Below, piece after piece: positions 26,910 through 35,302 of a stretch of DNA of 64,000 bases. Position 1 is the stretch's first letter. Each line of letters starts with the position of its first letter. The notes beneath the pieces were generated by a model that was not told where the DNA came from, made no database searches, and saw only the letters and a list, made by a program, of their open reading frames with translations. The stretch lies in contig CBDCEL010000004.1 in the NCBI GenBank assembly GCA_965215845.1, positions 2,914,001 through 2,978,000 on the forward strand. The letters are read 5' to 3'. Position numbers and translations under genes: made by a program. The stretch is from Aurantibacter_A sp965215845 (lineage in GTDB: Bacteria > Bacteroidota > Bacteroidia > Flavobacteriales > Flavobacteriaceae).

Positions 26910-28261
26910 TTGGCTTCCTCGGAAAAAGACAAATTACATCGCGGGCTCGGCCTTTTTTCATTGACGAACATCGTTATCGCCAATATGATCGGCGCCGGAT
27001 TTTTACGACCTCCGGGCTGCTGATGGGTGATATCGGTAATCCGTGGGTTCTACTGGCTCTATGGGTTCTAGGAGGTATTATCGCCCTTTGCGGGGCACTG
27101 AGCTACGGTGAGCTTGGGGCCGCAATGCCACAAGCGGGCGGGGAATACATTTTTTTTATCGAAATTGTTCAATCCGCTTTCTGGTTTTTTAAGCGGATGG
27201 GTTTCCTTTATTGTGGGTTTTTCTGCGCCCATTGCCGCCTCCGGCCATCGGGTTCAGCGAATACTTCTTTCGAGCGTTTCCTGAGTTGGGCTCTTCAATT
27301 GACATTTCCGTGGACATAATTAAAAAGTTGGCGTCAATTCTGTTGATTCTGATATTCTCCCGCGGTGCACCTTAGGGGAATCAAGTTTGGTGCCTTGGTT
27401 CAGAACTATCTGACACTACTAAAAATTGCCCTGGTGATAGGCTTGATCGTTGTTGGTTTTTTATGGGGAAAGGGAGACGCAACCCATTTCACGGGTTATA
27501 CCATGCCGACATCGGGTTTTGGAAGCTGGAAAACGGCCGGACTCTCATTGATGTGGATTATGTTCGCCTATTGTGGATGGAATGCCTCGGTTTATGTTGG
27601 TTCCGAGATCAAGAATCCCGAAAAAAATCTACCCAGATCATTGATTTTGGGAACTGTTATCGTTATGGTAATGTATTTGCTACTGAATTTATTGTTCATC
27701 TACGCCGTTTCCCCGACCGATATGAAAGGGGTGATCGCCATCGGTGGATTGGCCGTCAATAATTTGTTCAATAGTTCCACCGATACGGTTATTTCGTTGT
27801 TCATTTCCTTTGCGCTTTTTTCTTCACTGAGCGCCTTTATGATTATAGGGCCACGAGTCTATTATGCTATGGCCAAAGATGGCTATTTTTTCAAGTTTCT
27901 CTCCGAAGTTCACCCTGTTTTTAAAGTGCCTTCCAAGGCAATTCTCATTCAGGCATTGATATCGATCATCTTGATACTTTCAGGAACCTTCGATCAAATA
28001 TTGACCTATATGGGGTTTGCATTGGGAATTTTCCCGATCCTTGCCGTTCTAGGGCTGTTTAAGTTGAGAAGATCTGGCAAAGCGGTACTAAAACTACCGG
28101 GCTACCCATGGGTACAAGTTTTTTATATTGCGATGAGCTTGGCGATTTTGATTTTGGCATTTCTCGAACGCCCAAAGGAGTCATCTGTAGCGTTGTTTAC
28201 GGTATTGGTTGGAATCCCGATTTTTTTTGTGTTCAAACACTTTGAAAAGCCCAAAATCTAA
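26910..28261 (+). pseudogene. APC-family amino acid permease, four frameshifts
   Basis: Begins at TTG 26910 (ASSEKDKLHRGLGLFSLTNI) and ends at TAA 28259-28261. Four single-base shifts are needed to read it through: one missing T in the run at ~27000-27004 (GAGFFTTSGLL), one extra T in the 8-T run at ~27149-27157, one extra G near 27239 and one extra C near 27359-27361. The corrected ~450-residue protein has about 12 helices with the APC start NMIGAGxFTTSGLL, AALSYGELGAAMPQAGGEYIF-type segments and WNASVYVGSEIKNPEKNLPRS. It imports or exchanges amino acids across the inner membrane. The first indel lies at a T-homopolymer; sequencing error is likely. Confidence 0.85.
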
Positions 28262-28285
28262 AAGCCCAAAAGAGGAATAAAAATT

Positions 28286-28323
28286 GCCAATGGGAAAGAC
28301 TAGATTTCCCCATTGGCTTTTTT
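28286..28323. terminator. Bidirectional hairpin terminator
   Basis: GCCAATGGGAAA (28286-28297) pairs with TTTCCCCATTGGC (28305-28317) and is followed by six T; it stands between the converging permease and thioredoxin-family genes. The A-rich 5' flank lets it work in both directions. Confidence 0.85.
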
Positions 28324-28341
28324 GATTCTATTCCAAGGTTT

Positions 28342-28992
28342 CTAAGCACCCTTGATTCCGCAACCAATTGCTTTCGTTCTGGTTGTTTTTGGATCGTTCC
28401 CTGAATCGATGGCATCAATAGCTTGCTCAACAAATTTTTCATTGACACCATCTGCATTGCGAGGACTATCGTCAATGGCGCCATGATAGCGTACAATGCG
28501 ATTGGCGTCCACTAAAAATATTTCTGGGGTTTTGGTGGCTCCATATTTTGGGAAGACCTCTTGTCCATCGTCCAAAAGATATAAAAAAGGAAATCCCTTT
28601 TCTTCTGCGTTCTTTTTCATCGCTTCAAAACTATCGCCAGGCTTCTGGGCCGGGTCGTTTGGTTGAATTGCAACCACGGGATAGCCTTTTGGCGAATAGG
28701 TATTGTGCAAATCGATAAGTCTTTGTTCGTTGGCCACCGCATAAGGGCAGGTGTTACAGGTAAAGACTACGACAAAGCCTTTGGGTTTGTTTCCGTTGGC
28801 ATCTAGAATATTGTCGAAGGAATATTCCTTTCCATCTACGTTCTTTAAATTGAAATTCGGGGCTTTGTCCCCGATATCGACTCCATCTAAATTTGTTTTG
28901 ATGATTTCCCTATTGGCCTCATGTTCAAAAGGAATTGCATTCCCGAAGGAAAACAGCACCAATGTTACCGATAATAGAAATAACTTTTTCAT
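28342..28992 (-). CDS. Exported peroxiredoxin/thioredoxin-like protein
   Basis: 216 residues from the ATG at 28990-28992: signal peptide (LVLFSFGNA-I), then an AhpC/TSA-redoxin fold with IGDKAPNFNLKNVDGKEY, FTCNTCPYA (CxxC redox pair) and TKTPEIFLVDANRIVRYHG (cis-Pro region). Such proteins act in the periplasm on thiols or peroxides. C-terminal Cys in TKAIGCGIKGA may be a resolving or structural residue. It follows the TlpA-like gene by 19 bp, forming a two-gene redox operon. Confidence 0.85.
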   Translation of the reverse strand: MKKLFLLSVTLVLFSFGNAIPFEHEANREIIKTNLDGVDIGDKAPNFNLKNVDGKEYSFDNILDANGNKPKGFVVVFTCNTCPYAVANEQRLIDLHNTYSPKGYPVVAIQPNDPAQKPGDSFEAMKKNAEEKGFPFLYLLDDGQEVFPKYGATKTPEIFLVDANRIVRYHGAIDDSPRNADGVNEKFVEQAIDAIDSGNDPKTTRTKAIGCGIKGA

Positions 28993-29011
28993 GATTGATG
29001 TTTTTAAGAAT

Positions 29012-29605
29012 TTATAAAAAAGGTTTTGCAATTTCGTTCAGGTGTTCAAGATTTTCAAAGGGTTCGCCGACCAACCGATTTTGTGACCCCTTATAAATAT
29101 AGGTGGCTGGTATGGCTCCCGACCAATCGGGCGAAACCTTGTCGATCCAATCATTGTATTTGCCATCCAAGAGTACAACAACTTTTGACTTTAAGGCCTT
29201 CTTTTTTACAAAGGGAACTAAATTGGATTCCACCTGTTTGGGAAAATCAAGACTGACCAAAACAACTTTGACTTTTTCATTTGCATATTGCGAATTGAAT
29301 TCCTCAAAATAGGGCAATTCCTTAATACAGGGTTTGCACCACGAAGCCCAAAAATTGATGACATAGGTGGTATCGTTGTCGTACCGGAACAAGGGTTCCA
29401 AACCATCGAATTTTTCATAGACTGGAATCCCACTAGCGTAAGAATCAGCTTTTGGCCAACTTTTACTTTTAGTTTCCTGCATTTCGGACAAAGTCTCTGA
29501 TTCGGTATTGCTATGATTTTTGTTCTTTTCCTCACAGCTCAAGCCAAATATGACAGCTATCAATAGGGCCAAAGTAGGAAAATGGCTGAATTTCGAGTTT
29601 CGCAT
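29012..29605 (-). CDS. TlpA-like thiol-disulfide oxidoreductase lipoprotein
   Basis: 197 residues from the ATG at 29603-29605 (a GTG 12 bp upstream is also in frame). Lipobox IFGLSC gives an anchored protein. After an acidic/Ser-rich linker (~25-60), the thioredoxin fold shows YVINFWASWCKPCIKELPYF with the CxxC site and GAIPATYIY with cis-Pro. It likely reduces disulfides in exported proteins or cytochrome c. Co-transcribed with the downstream redoxin gene. Confidence 0.88.
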   Translation of the reverse strand: MRNSKFSHFPTLALLIAVIFGLSCEEKNKNHSNTESETLSEMQETKSKSWPKADSYASGIPVYEKFDGLEPLFRYDNDTTYVINFWASWCKPCIKELPYFEEFNSQYANEKVKVVLVSLDFPKQVESNLVPFVKKKALKSKVVVLLDGKYNDWIDKVSPDWSGAIPATYIYKGSQNRLVGEPFENLEHLNEIAKPFL

Positions 29606-29899
29606 TTGCAAAATCACTTATTTAGAATACTCTATACAAGAAAATGAATTTCGTCGAAATTCCTAGCCAAGAAAACGTTAACGACATAATAAGCCCCCTG
29701 AACATCAATATTTTAATGGGGAAAGCAGAGAGTCGACGGTTTAATTAGGTCGTTGGTAGGTCAACAAATGTCGTTTGCGATGAAGAATTTGAAAATTTAG
29801 ATAACTAAGTTTTATTTGGATAACAAATTATGGGGTACATTGAGTTCGCAAAACCTTGACTGCAAATCGTTTAAAAATAACCTCTAAATTCAAAGTAGC

Positions 29900-31198
29900 A
29901 TGAAAAATCCGTCCGTCTTTAAAAATATATTCCTCGTTTCATTTGTTTTTTTTGGGATACAATTTGCACAGGCTCAAGAAACTGGATTCGATGATTCTTA
30001 TACATTGATTGTGGAGGGCTATGATTGGGGGCCGGGTGTGAACAAAGTTGTACTTCCAATGGGGGAAAGCATTTCTGAGGTCAACGCCTCGGATTTTTTG
30101 GTGGAAGCAAGGCGAAGTGCTGACGGGGTTCAAATGAGCCCCCAAGAAGCGCAAGGAACTCGAAAAGTGTTGCATGCCTATGTTTCAAACCAAGCGGGGA
30201 AACTGACCAAGGAAGGAAACCACGCCACTTTGGTTCTCTTGGTAAGTCCGACCGACCCACTGGGCTCGCCGATGAAATATATTTTCAAAGATGGACGGGG
30301 CAGCAACAAATGGATAGATTATAAACTCGACATCACTCACAAAGCCTCTCAAAAAAAGTGGAATTCAGAAAGTGCCCGTATGAGACCCCAGATAGATAAA
30401 TTCGATTTGAACGGAACTTATGGCCAAGATGGTATCGATTTGACCTACGCTTCCTATGTTCCCAAAACCGGAGATGGAAAGTCCCCGTTGATTATTTGGC
30501 TGCACGGGGGTGGTGAAGGAGGTACAGACCCGAGTATTCCGCTTTCTGCAAATAAAGCGACAAATTATGCATCCGATGAAATACAAACCATTTTTGGGGG
30601 AGCGTATGTGCTGGTGCCTCAGAGTCCGACCTTCTGGATGCAAAATGCAGATGGTGAATACACACGGGGGGACAAAAATGATATTTACAATGTGGCACTT
30701 ATGGGACTTATCAAAAAATATGTGACGGACAACCCAGAGATTGACCAAAATCGAATCTATGTCGGCGGTTGCTCCAATGGCGGTTACATGAGCCTAAAAC
30801 TGATTATGGAACACCCTGATTATTTTGCTGCGGCCTATATCAGTGCCCTGGCATATCAGGATCAATTTGTGACGGATGCCCAAGTAGAAAGTATTAAAAA
30901 TGTCCCGATCTGGTTTCTACACTGTAAAGATGATCAAGTAACTAAACCCGATGAGACGGTCGTTCCGTTATATAAAAGGCTGATCGAAGCCGATGCCGTA
31001 AATGTACATTTCTCGTATTATGACAATGCCTACGACATCACAGGATTTTATGGAGGAAAAGACTTTCGCTATAACGGCCATTTCTCATGGATTTACTCCC
31101 ATGCCAACCATGCTAATTTCGACTTTGATGGTAAGCCCGTAACAGTAGAAGGCAGACCGGTAGCCATTATGGAGTGGATGGCTTTGCAGAAAAAATAA
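29900..31198 (+). CDS. Secreted prolyl-oligopeptidase/esterase-type alpha/beta hydrolase
   Basis: 432 residues with a signal peptide (to FAQA-QE). Residues ~28-165 are a beta-rich N-terminal domain; the catalytic domain has PLIIWLHGGGEGGTD (oxyanion), YVGGCSNGGYMSL (nucleophile Ser in GCSNG), WFLHCKDDQVTKP (Asp) and a late HFSWIY/HANH region (His). This arrangement is found in CE1-like and PHB-depolymerase-like esterases annotated as prolyl oligopeptidase family. The probable substrates are acetylated or feruloylated glycans, or peptides; the sequence does not decide. It converges with ftsE 9 bp away. Confidence 0.75.
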   Translation: MKNPSVFKNIFLVSFVFFGIQFAQAQETGFDDSYTLIVEGYDWGPGVNKVVLPMGESISEVNASDFLVEARRSADGVQMSPQEAQGTRKVLHAYVSNQAGKLTKEGNHATLVLLVSPTDPLGSPMKYIFKDGRGSNKWIDYKLDITHKASQKKWNSESARMRPQIDKFDLNGTYGQDGIDLTYASYVPKTGDGKSPLIIWLHGGGEGGTDPSIPLSANKATNYASDEIQTIFGGAYVLVPQSPTFWMQNADGEYTRGDKNDIYNVALMGLIKKYVTDNPEIDQNRIYVGGCSNGGYMSLKLIMEHPDYFAAAYISALAYQDQFVTDAQVESIKNVPIWFLHCKDDQVTKPDETVVPLYKRLIEADAVNVHFSYYDNAYDITGFYGGKDFRYNGHFSWIYSHANHANFDFDGKPVTVEGRPVAIMEWMALQKK

Positions 31199-31207
31199 AC
31201 AACCAAA

Positions 31208-31915
31208 TCACCCAGCTCTCTGAATCACCTCAAAGACCCTGTTACCATCCAACTTTAGTGTTTTGGACGGGAATTTTAGAATGAGTGCATAGTCATGGGT
31301 CGCCATCAAGATGGTTCGCCCAGCTTTGTTGATATCTTGTAAGACTTTCATCACCTCAACACTGGTCTGGGGATCTAGGTTTCCAGTAGGTTCGTCCGCC
31401 AGAATCAGTTCGGGGTCATTGAGAAGTGCCCTCGCAATGGCAACACGTTGTTGTTCACCCCCTGATACCTGATGTGGAAATTTAAATCCTTTGGTTTTCA
31501 TTCCGACCTTTTCGAGTACTTCCTTGATTTTTTTGTCGATGGCGCTCTGGTCTTTCCACCCGGTCGCCTTTAACACAAAAAGAAGGTTGTCATAGATATT
31601 TCGGTCGGGGAGGAGTTTGAAGTCCTGAAAGACGATACCCAGTTTTCGACGAAGAAATGGAATATCCTTCTCACGCAATTGCGTCAAATCGAAATCGACG
31701 ATTTGCCCTGTTCCCTTACGCAAGGGCAAATCACCATATAGGGTCTTCATAAAGCTACTCTTGCCGCTTCCGGTCTTTCCTATGAGGTATACGAAATCTC
31801 CCTTTTTCACGCTCAGGCTGATATTGTTGAGCACAAGACTTTCCTTTTGAAAGACGGCGACATCCTTCAATTCCAATATGATTTCCGAATTTTGACTCTC
31901 TTTAGTTGCGTCCAC
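31208..31915 (-). CDS. ftsE: Cell division ABC ATP-binding protein FtsE
   Basis: 235 residues. Walker A GKTGSGKSS, Q-loop VFQDFKLLPDRNIYDNL, signature VSGGEQQRVAIARALL and Walker B LILADEPTGNLDP are all intact; the Q-loop context FQDFKLLPDR is typical of FtsE. FtsE pairs with the membrane protein FtsX to control peptidoglycan hydrolases at the septum. ftsX is not adjacent, as is common in Bacteroidota. The start codon is GTG (31913-31915); ATG 5 bp upstream is out of frame and meets a stop at once. Confidence 0.88.
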   Translation of the reverse strand: MDATKESQNSEIILELKDVAVFQKESLVLNNISLSVKKGDFVYLIGKTGSGKSSFMKTLYGDLPLRKGTGQIVDFDLTQLREKDIPFLRRKLGIVFQDFKLLPDRNIYDNLLFVLKATGWKDQSAIDKKIKEVLEKVGMKTKGFKFPHQVSGGEQQRVAIARALLNDPELILADEPTGNLDPQTSVEVMKVLQDINKAGRTILMATHDYALILKFPSKTLKLDGNRVFEVIQRAG

Positions 31916-32179
31916 TACATTTTTTTTAACTCCATATTTGCCGTCCCAGGGGTAGTCGAAGGGCCAAATTCTTGTTTTTCACGTCTAATCTCGTACCTCA
32001 TAATTCGTGTGCTCTCTGTTGATATAAAAGTAATAAGTTCTAACGGAACGCCCTTCCGCCGAAATCTTAAATATTTCACCTTTGTGCATATCTTATTTGA
32101 AGAGGTCGATATACTTAGGTACAATATTTGACGTTATTAAAATTAATATAAGGTAATTTTTACCGTTAGGCAGAACACG

Positions 32180-35100
32180 ATGCGACTAAAGAACACGATG
32201 TTAATCCCCTTTTACTTGGGGATGGTTTTCATGGGAATCGCCCAAGAAACTAAAATCTACACACACGAAGACAAGCAATATCAAGACGCACTGGCACTCT
32301 ACAACAACGAGCAATATCAGGCTGCGCAAACACTTTTCCAAAAGGTAAAAAATACGGCAAGGGATGGTGAGACCAAGGCGAACAGTGCCTATTACGAGGC
32401 CAATGCCGCAATTCGATTGAACCAACTGGGCGCTGATCGCCTGATGGAGGATTTCGTAGAGCAATATCCGACCTCTACCAAAAGAAATAACGCATTTGCC
32501 GATGTCGCATTCTATTATTTTGAGACGGGGAAGTACCCCTATGCCCTGAAATGGTATAACAAAGTGGAGCAGAGCGCTCTTTCGCGCGGGGAGATGGAGC
32601 GATTTAATTTCAACTACGGCTATTCGCTGTTTGCCTCAAAGAAGACAAAAGAGGCCGAACGCTATCTGAACAAAGTGGTAGACTCCCCGACATACGGATC
32701 CCAGGCGAAATACTACCTCGGTTATATCTCATATCAAGAAGACGACTATGAAGCTGCGAACGAAAGATTCGATGAGATAACCGACCCCGAGATCTTAGAG
32801 GAAAAAATGAGCTACTACCAAGCCGATATGAACTTTAAACTCGGCAATTTTGAAGAGGCCATAGCCTTGGCAAAAAAACAGTTGCCGAAATCAGATCGTA
32901 AAGAAGTTTCAGAGTTGAATAAAATAATCGGTGAGAGTTATTTCAATATGAAGCAATATGAAAATGCGATACCTTATCTGGAGGAGTACAGGGGCAAACG
33001 CGGGAAATGGAGCAACACGGATTATTATTTATTGGGATACGCCCACTACAAACAGGGCGATTTCGCGGCAGCGGAACAACAATTCAACAAAATCATTGGC
33101 GGTACCAACAGCGTTTCGCAAAACGCCTACTACCATTTGGCAGAATGCTATTTGAAATTGGATAAAAAACAGGAGGCCTTGAACGCCTTTCGCAACGCAT
33201 CACAAATGGATTTCAGTGCAGATATTCAACAAGATGCCTATCTGAACTATGCACGTTTGAGCTATGAAATCGGTAACGCGTATGAACCGGTACCCCAGGT
33301 GATCGCCGACTATTTGGAGAAATATCCAAACAGCAAGAATTCACAAGAAATGCAAGGGTTGCTGGTAGATTCATATATCACCTCAAAGAACTTTCAAGGC
33401 GCAATGGATCTACTCGAAAAGAATAGAAACTTTTCCAGTAAGGAAACCTATCAGAAGGTGGCTTTCTATCGCGGAGTCGAACTTTTTATTGAAACCGATT
33501 ATGGGCGAGCGGCCGAAACTTTTCAAAAGTCTTTGGATAGTGCCGAGGATGCACTTTTCACAGCTAGGGCGAGTTATTGGAAAGCGGAAGCTGATTACAT
33601 GCTCAATCGCTTTGAAGATGCCTTGGCCGGTTTCAAGAGGTTTGAACAGAGTCCGCGTGCTTCGAATACCCCAGAAAAAAAGGAACTCGATTACAATTTG
33701 GCCTATACCTATTTTAAGCTGAAAGATTATGGCCGGGCAATTTCGTATTACAATAGTTTTGCTGGCTCGGGAACAAATGATACCCAGAAATTATACGATA
33801 CCTATCTGAGGATGGGAGACAGTCATTTTGTGACCAGTAAATATTGGCCGGCAATTGAATCGTATAACAAGGCCTTGGACCTCTCAGGACCGGAAAAGGA
33901 CTATGCCGCATACCACAAAGCCATCAGTTACGGATTTGTTGGAAAGCAGGATACCAAAATTCAAGAGCTGAACGACTTTGTCTCAAGATATTCGAAATCC
34001 ACTTTAAAAGACGATGCGCTTTTTGAACTGGGGAATTCCTATATCACCTCGGGCCAAGAGGCCCAAGGACTTCGTGCTTATGACCGATTGATACAAGAGT
34101 TTCGCGGCAGTTCATTGATACCACAGGCCATAATGCGGCAAGGTTTGGTGTATTACAATTCAAGTCAGAACGAAAAGGCCTTGGAAAGGTTCCGGTCGGT
34201 AGTGCGCGATTTTCCGAAGACACAAGAGGCAATACAGGCTGTGGCTACCGCAAAATTGATTTATGTCGATATGGGCCGCGTAGATGAATATGCCGCCTGG
34301 GTGGAAAACCTTGATTTTGTCGAGGTTACCGATTCCGAGTTGGATAATGCTACCTACGAATCTGCCGACAAGCAACAACGTGATGGAAATACCGACGCAG
34401 CGATTCGAGCTTACGAAAAATATGTTCAGCAGTTCCCGAACGGAATCCATTCCTTAAAAGCGAATTTCAACTTGGCGCAACTGTATTTCGGAAAATCGCA
34501 GAAAGATAAAGCTATGCCCTATTACCAATACGTGGCAGATCGGGGCGCGAGTGAATACTCTGAACAGGCCCTAACCCGGGTATGTGAGATTTATATCGGT
34601 AATAAAGACTATGCAATGGCATTGCCTTATTTGGAGCGTTTGGAAAATCAGGCCAATATCCAGCAGAACAAAACTTTTGCACAAAGCAATTTGATGAAAG
34701 GCTATTACGAACAGAAAAACTACGCGAAAACGATTTCATATGCGGAAAAGGTACTTGAAACCGCTGCCATAGATAATCGGATCAAGAGCGACGCCCAGAT
34801 TTTCATCGCTCGCTCGGCAATTGCCACCAATGATGAGTCAAGGGCCGAAGGTGCTTATCAAGAGGTGCTTAAAATAGCGACCGGAAGCTTGGCGGCGGAA
34901 GCCTTGTACTACGATGCCTACTTCAAGCACAAGGCGCAAAATCATGAAGCCTCGAACAGCGCTGTCCAAAAATTGGCAAAAGACTACGCTAGTTATAAAG
35001 AATGGGGTGGAAGGGGCCTTATCATTATGGCAAAGAATTTCTATGCATTGGGAGATGCCTACCAGGCAACTTACATCTTAGAGAATGTGACATCGAATTT

Positions 35101-35203
35101 TACCGAGTTCCCCGAGATCGTGGCCGAGGCAAAAGGAGAACTCTCGATCATAAAGGCAAAAGAGGCAAGAAGTAATTCTTCGGTAAACCCAAACAATAAC
35201 TAA
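32180..35203 (+). CDS. Large periplasmic tetratricopeptide-repeat protein
   Basis: 1007 residues with a signal peptide (MLIPFYLGMVFMGIAQ). Nearly the whole mature chain is TPR-like helical repeats; typical units are ALALYNNEQYQAAQTLFQKV, ANERFDEI, AEQQFNKIIGG and ALNAFRNASQM, at least 20 in all. The stretch reaches the C-terminus, ending in a Ser/Asn-rich tail. It is a scaffold, not an enzyme. The gene is 99 bp upstream of a barrel gene, with which it forms a pair I know to be conserved in flavobacteria; assembly or transport at the envelope is inferred. Confidence 0.88.
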   Translation: MRLKNTMLIPFYLGMVFMGIAQETKIYTHEDKQYQDALALYNNEQYQAAQTLFQKVKNTARDGETKANSAYYEANAAIRLNQLGADRLMEDFVEQYPTSTKRNNAFADVAFYYFETGKYPYALKWYNKVEQSALSRGEMERFNFNYGYSLFASKKTKEAERYLNKVVDSPTYGSQAKYYLGYISYQEDDYEAANERFDEITDPEILEEKMSYYQADMNFKLGNFEEAIALAKKQLPKSDRKEVSELNKIIGESYFNMKQYENAIPYLEEYRGKRGKWSNTDYYLLGYAHYKQGDFAAAEQQFNKIIGGTNSVSQNAYYHLAECYLKLDKKQEALNAFRNASQMDFSADIQQDAYLNYARLSYEIGNAYEPVPQVIADYLEKYPNSKNSQEMQGLLVDSYITSKNFQGAMDLLEKNRNFSSKETYQKVAFYRGVELFIETDYGRAAETFQKSLDSAEDALFTARASYWKAEADYMLNRFEDALAGFKRFEQSPRASNTPEKKELDYNLAYTYFKLKDYGRAISYYNSFAGSGTNDTQKLYDTYLRMGDSHFVTSKYWPAIESYNKALDLSGPEKDYAAYHKAISYGFVGKQDTKIQELNDFVSRYSKSTLKDDALFELGNSYITSGQEAQGLRAYDRLIQEFRGSSLIPQAIMRQGLVYYNSSQNEKALERFRSVVRDFPKTQEAIQAVATAKLIYVDMGRVDEYAAWVENLDFVEVTDSELDNATYESADKQQRDGNTDAAIRAYEKYVQQFPNGIHSLKANFNLAQLYFGKSQKDKAMPYYQYVADRGASEYSEQALTRVCEIYIGNKDYAMALPYLERLENQANIQQNKTFAQSNLMKGYYEQKNYAKTISYAEKVLETAAIDNRIKSDAQIFIARSAIATNDESRAEGAYQEVLKIATGSLAAEALYYDAYFKHKAQNHEASNSAVQKLAKDYASYKEWGGRGLIIMAKNFYALGDAYQATYILENVTSNFTEFPEIVAEAKGELSIIKAKEARSNSSVNPNNN

Positions 35204-35227
35204 TAAAATTCTTATCTGTTTGGCTCC

Positions 35228-35274
35228 TCCCCTCAGATGAGGGGAAGTGTCCGACGAAGGAGGACGGAGGGGTA
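35228..35274. repeat. REP-like intergenic repeat with CCCCTC-AGAT-GAGGGG hairpin
   Basis: TCCCCTC and GAGGGGA (35228-35245) form a 7-bp-arm hairpin followed by a G-rich tail (AAGTGTCCGACGAAGGAGG and then ACGGAGGGG). Elements of this form recur in Bacteroidota genomes. It stands between the TPR and barrel genes and may pause or stabilise the shared transcript. I could not look for other genomic copies. Confidence 0.6.
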
Positions 35275-35302
35275 GAAAAATAAAAGATACAAAGAACACA
35301 AA

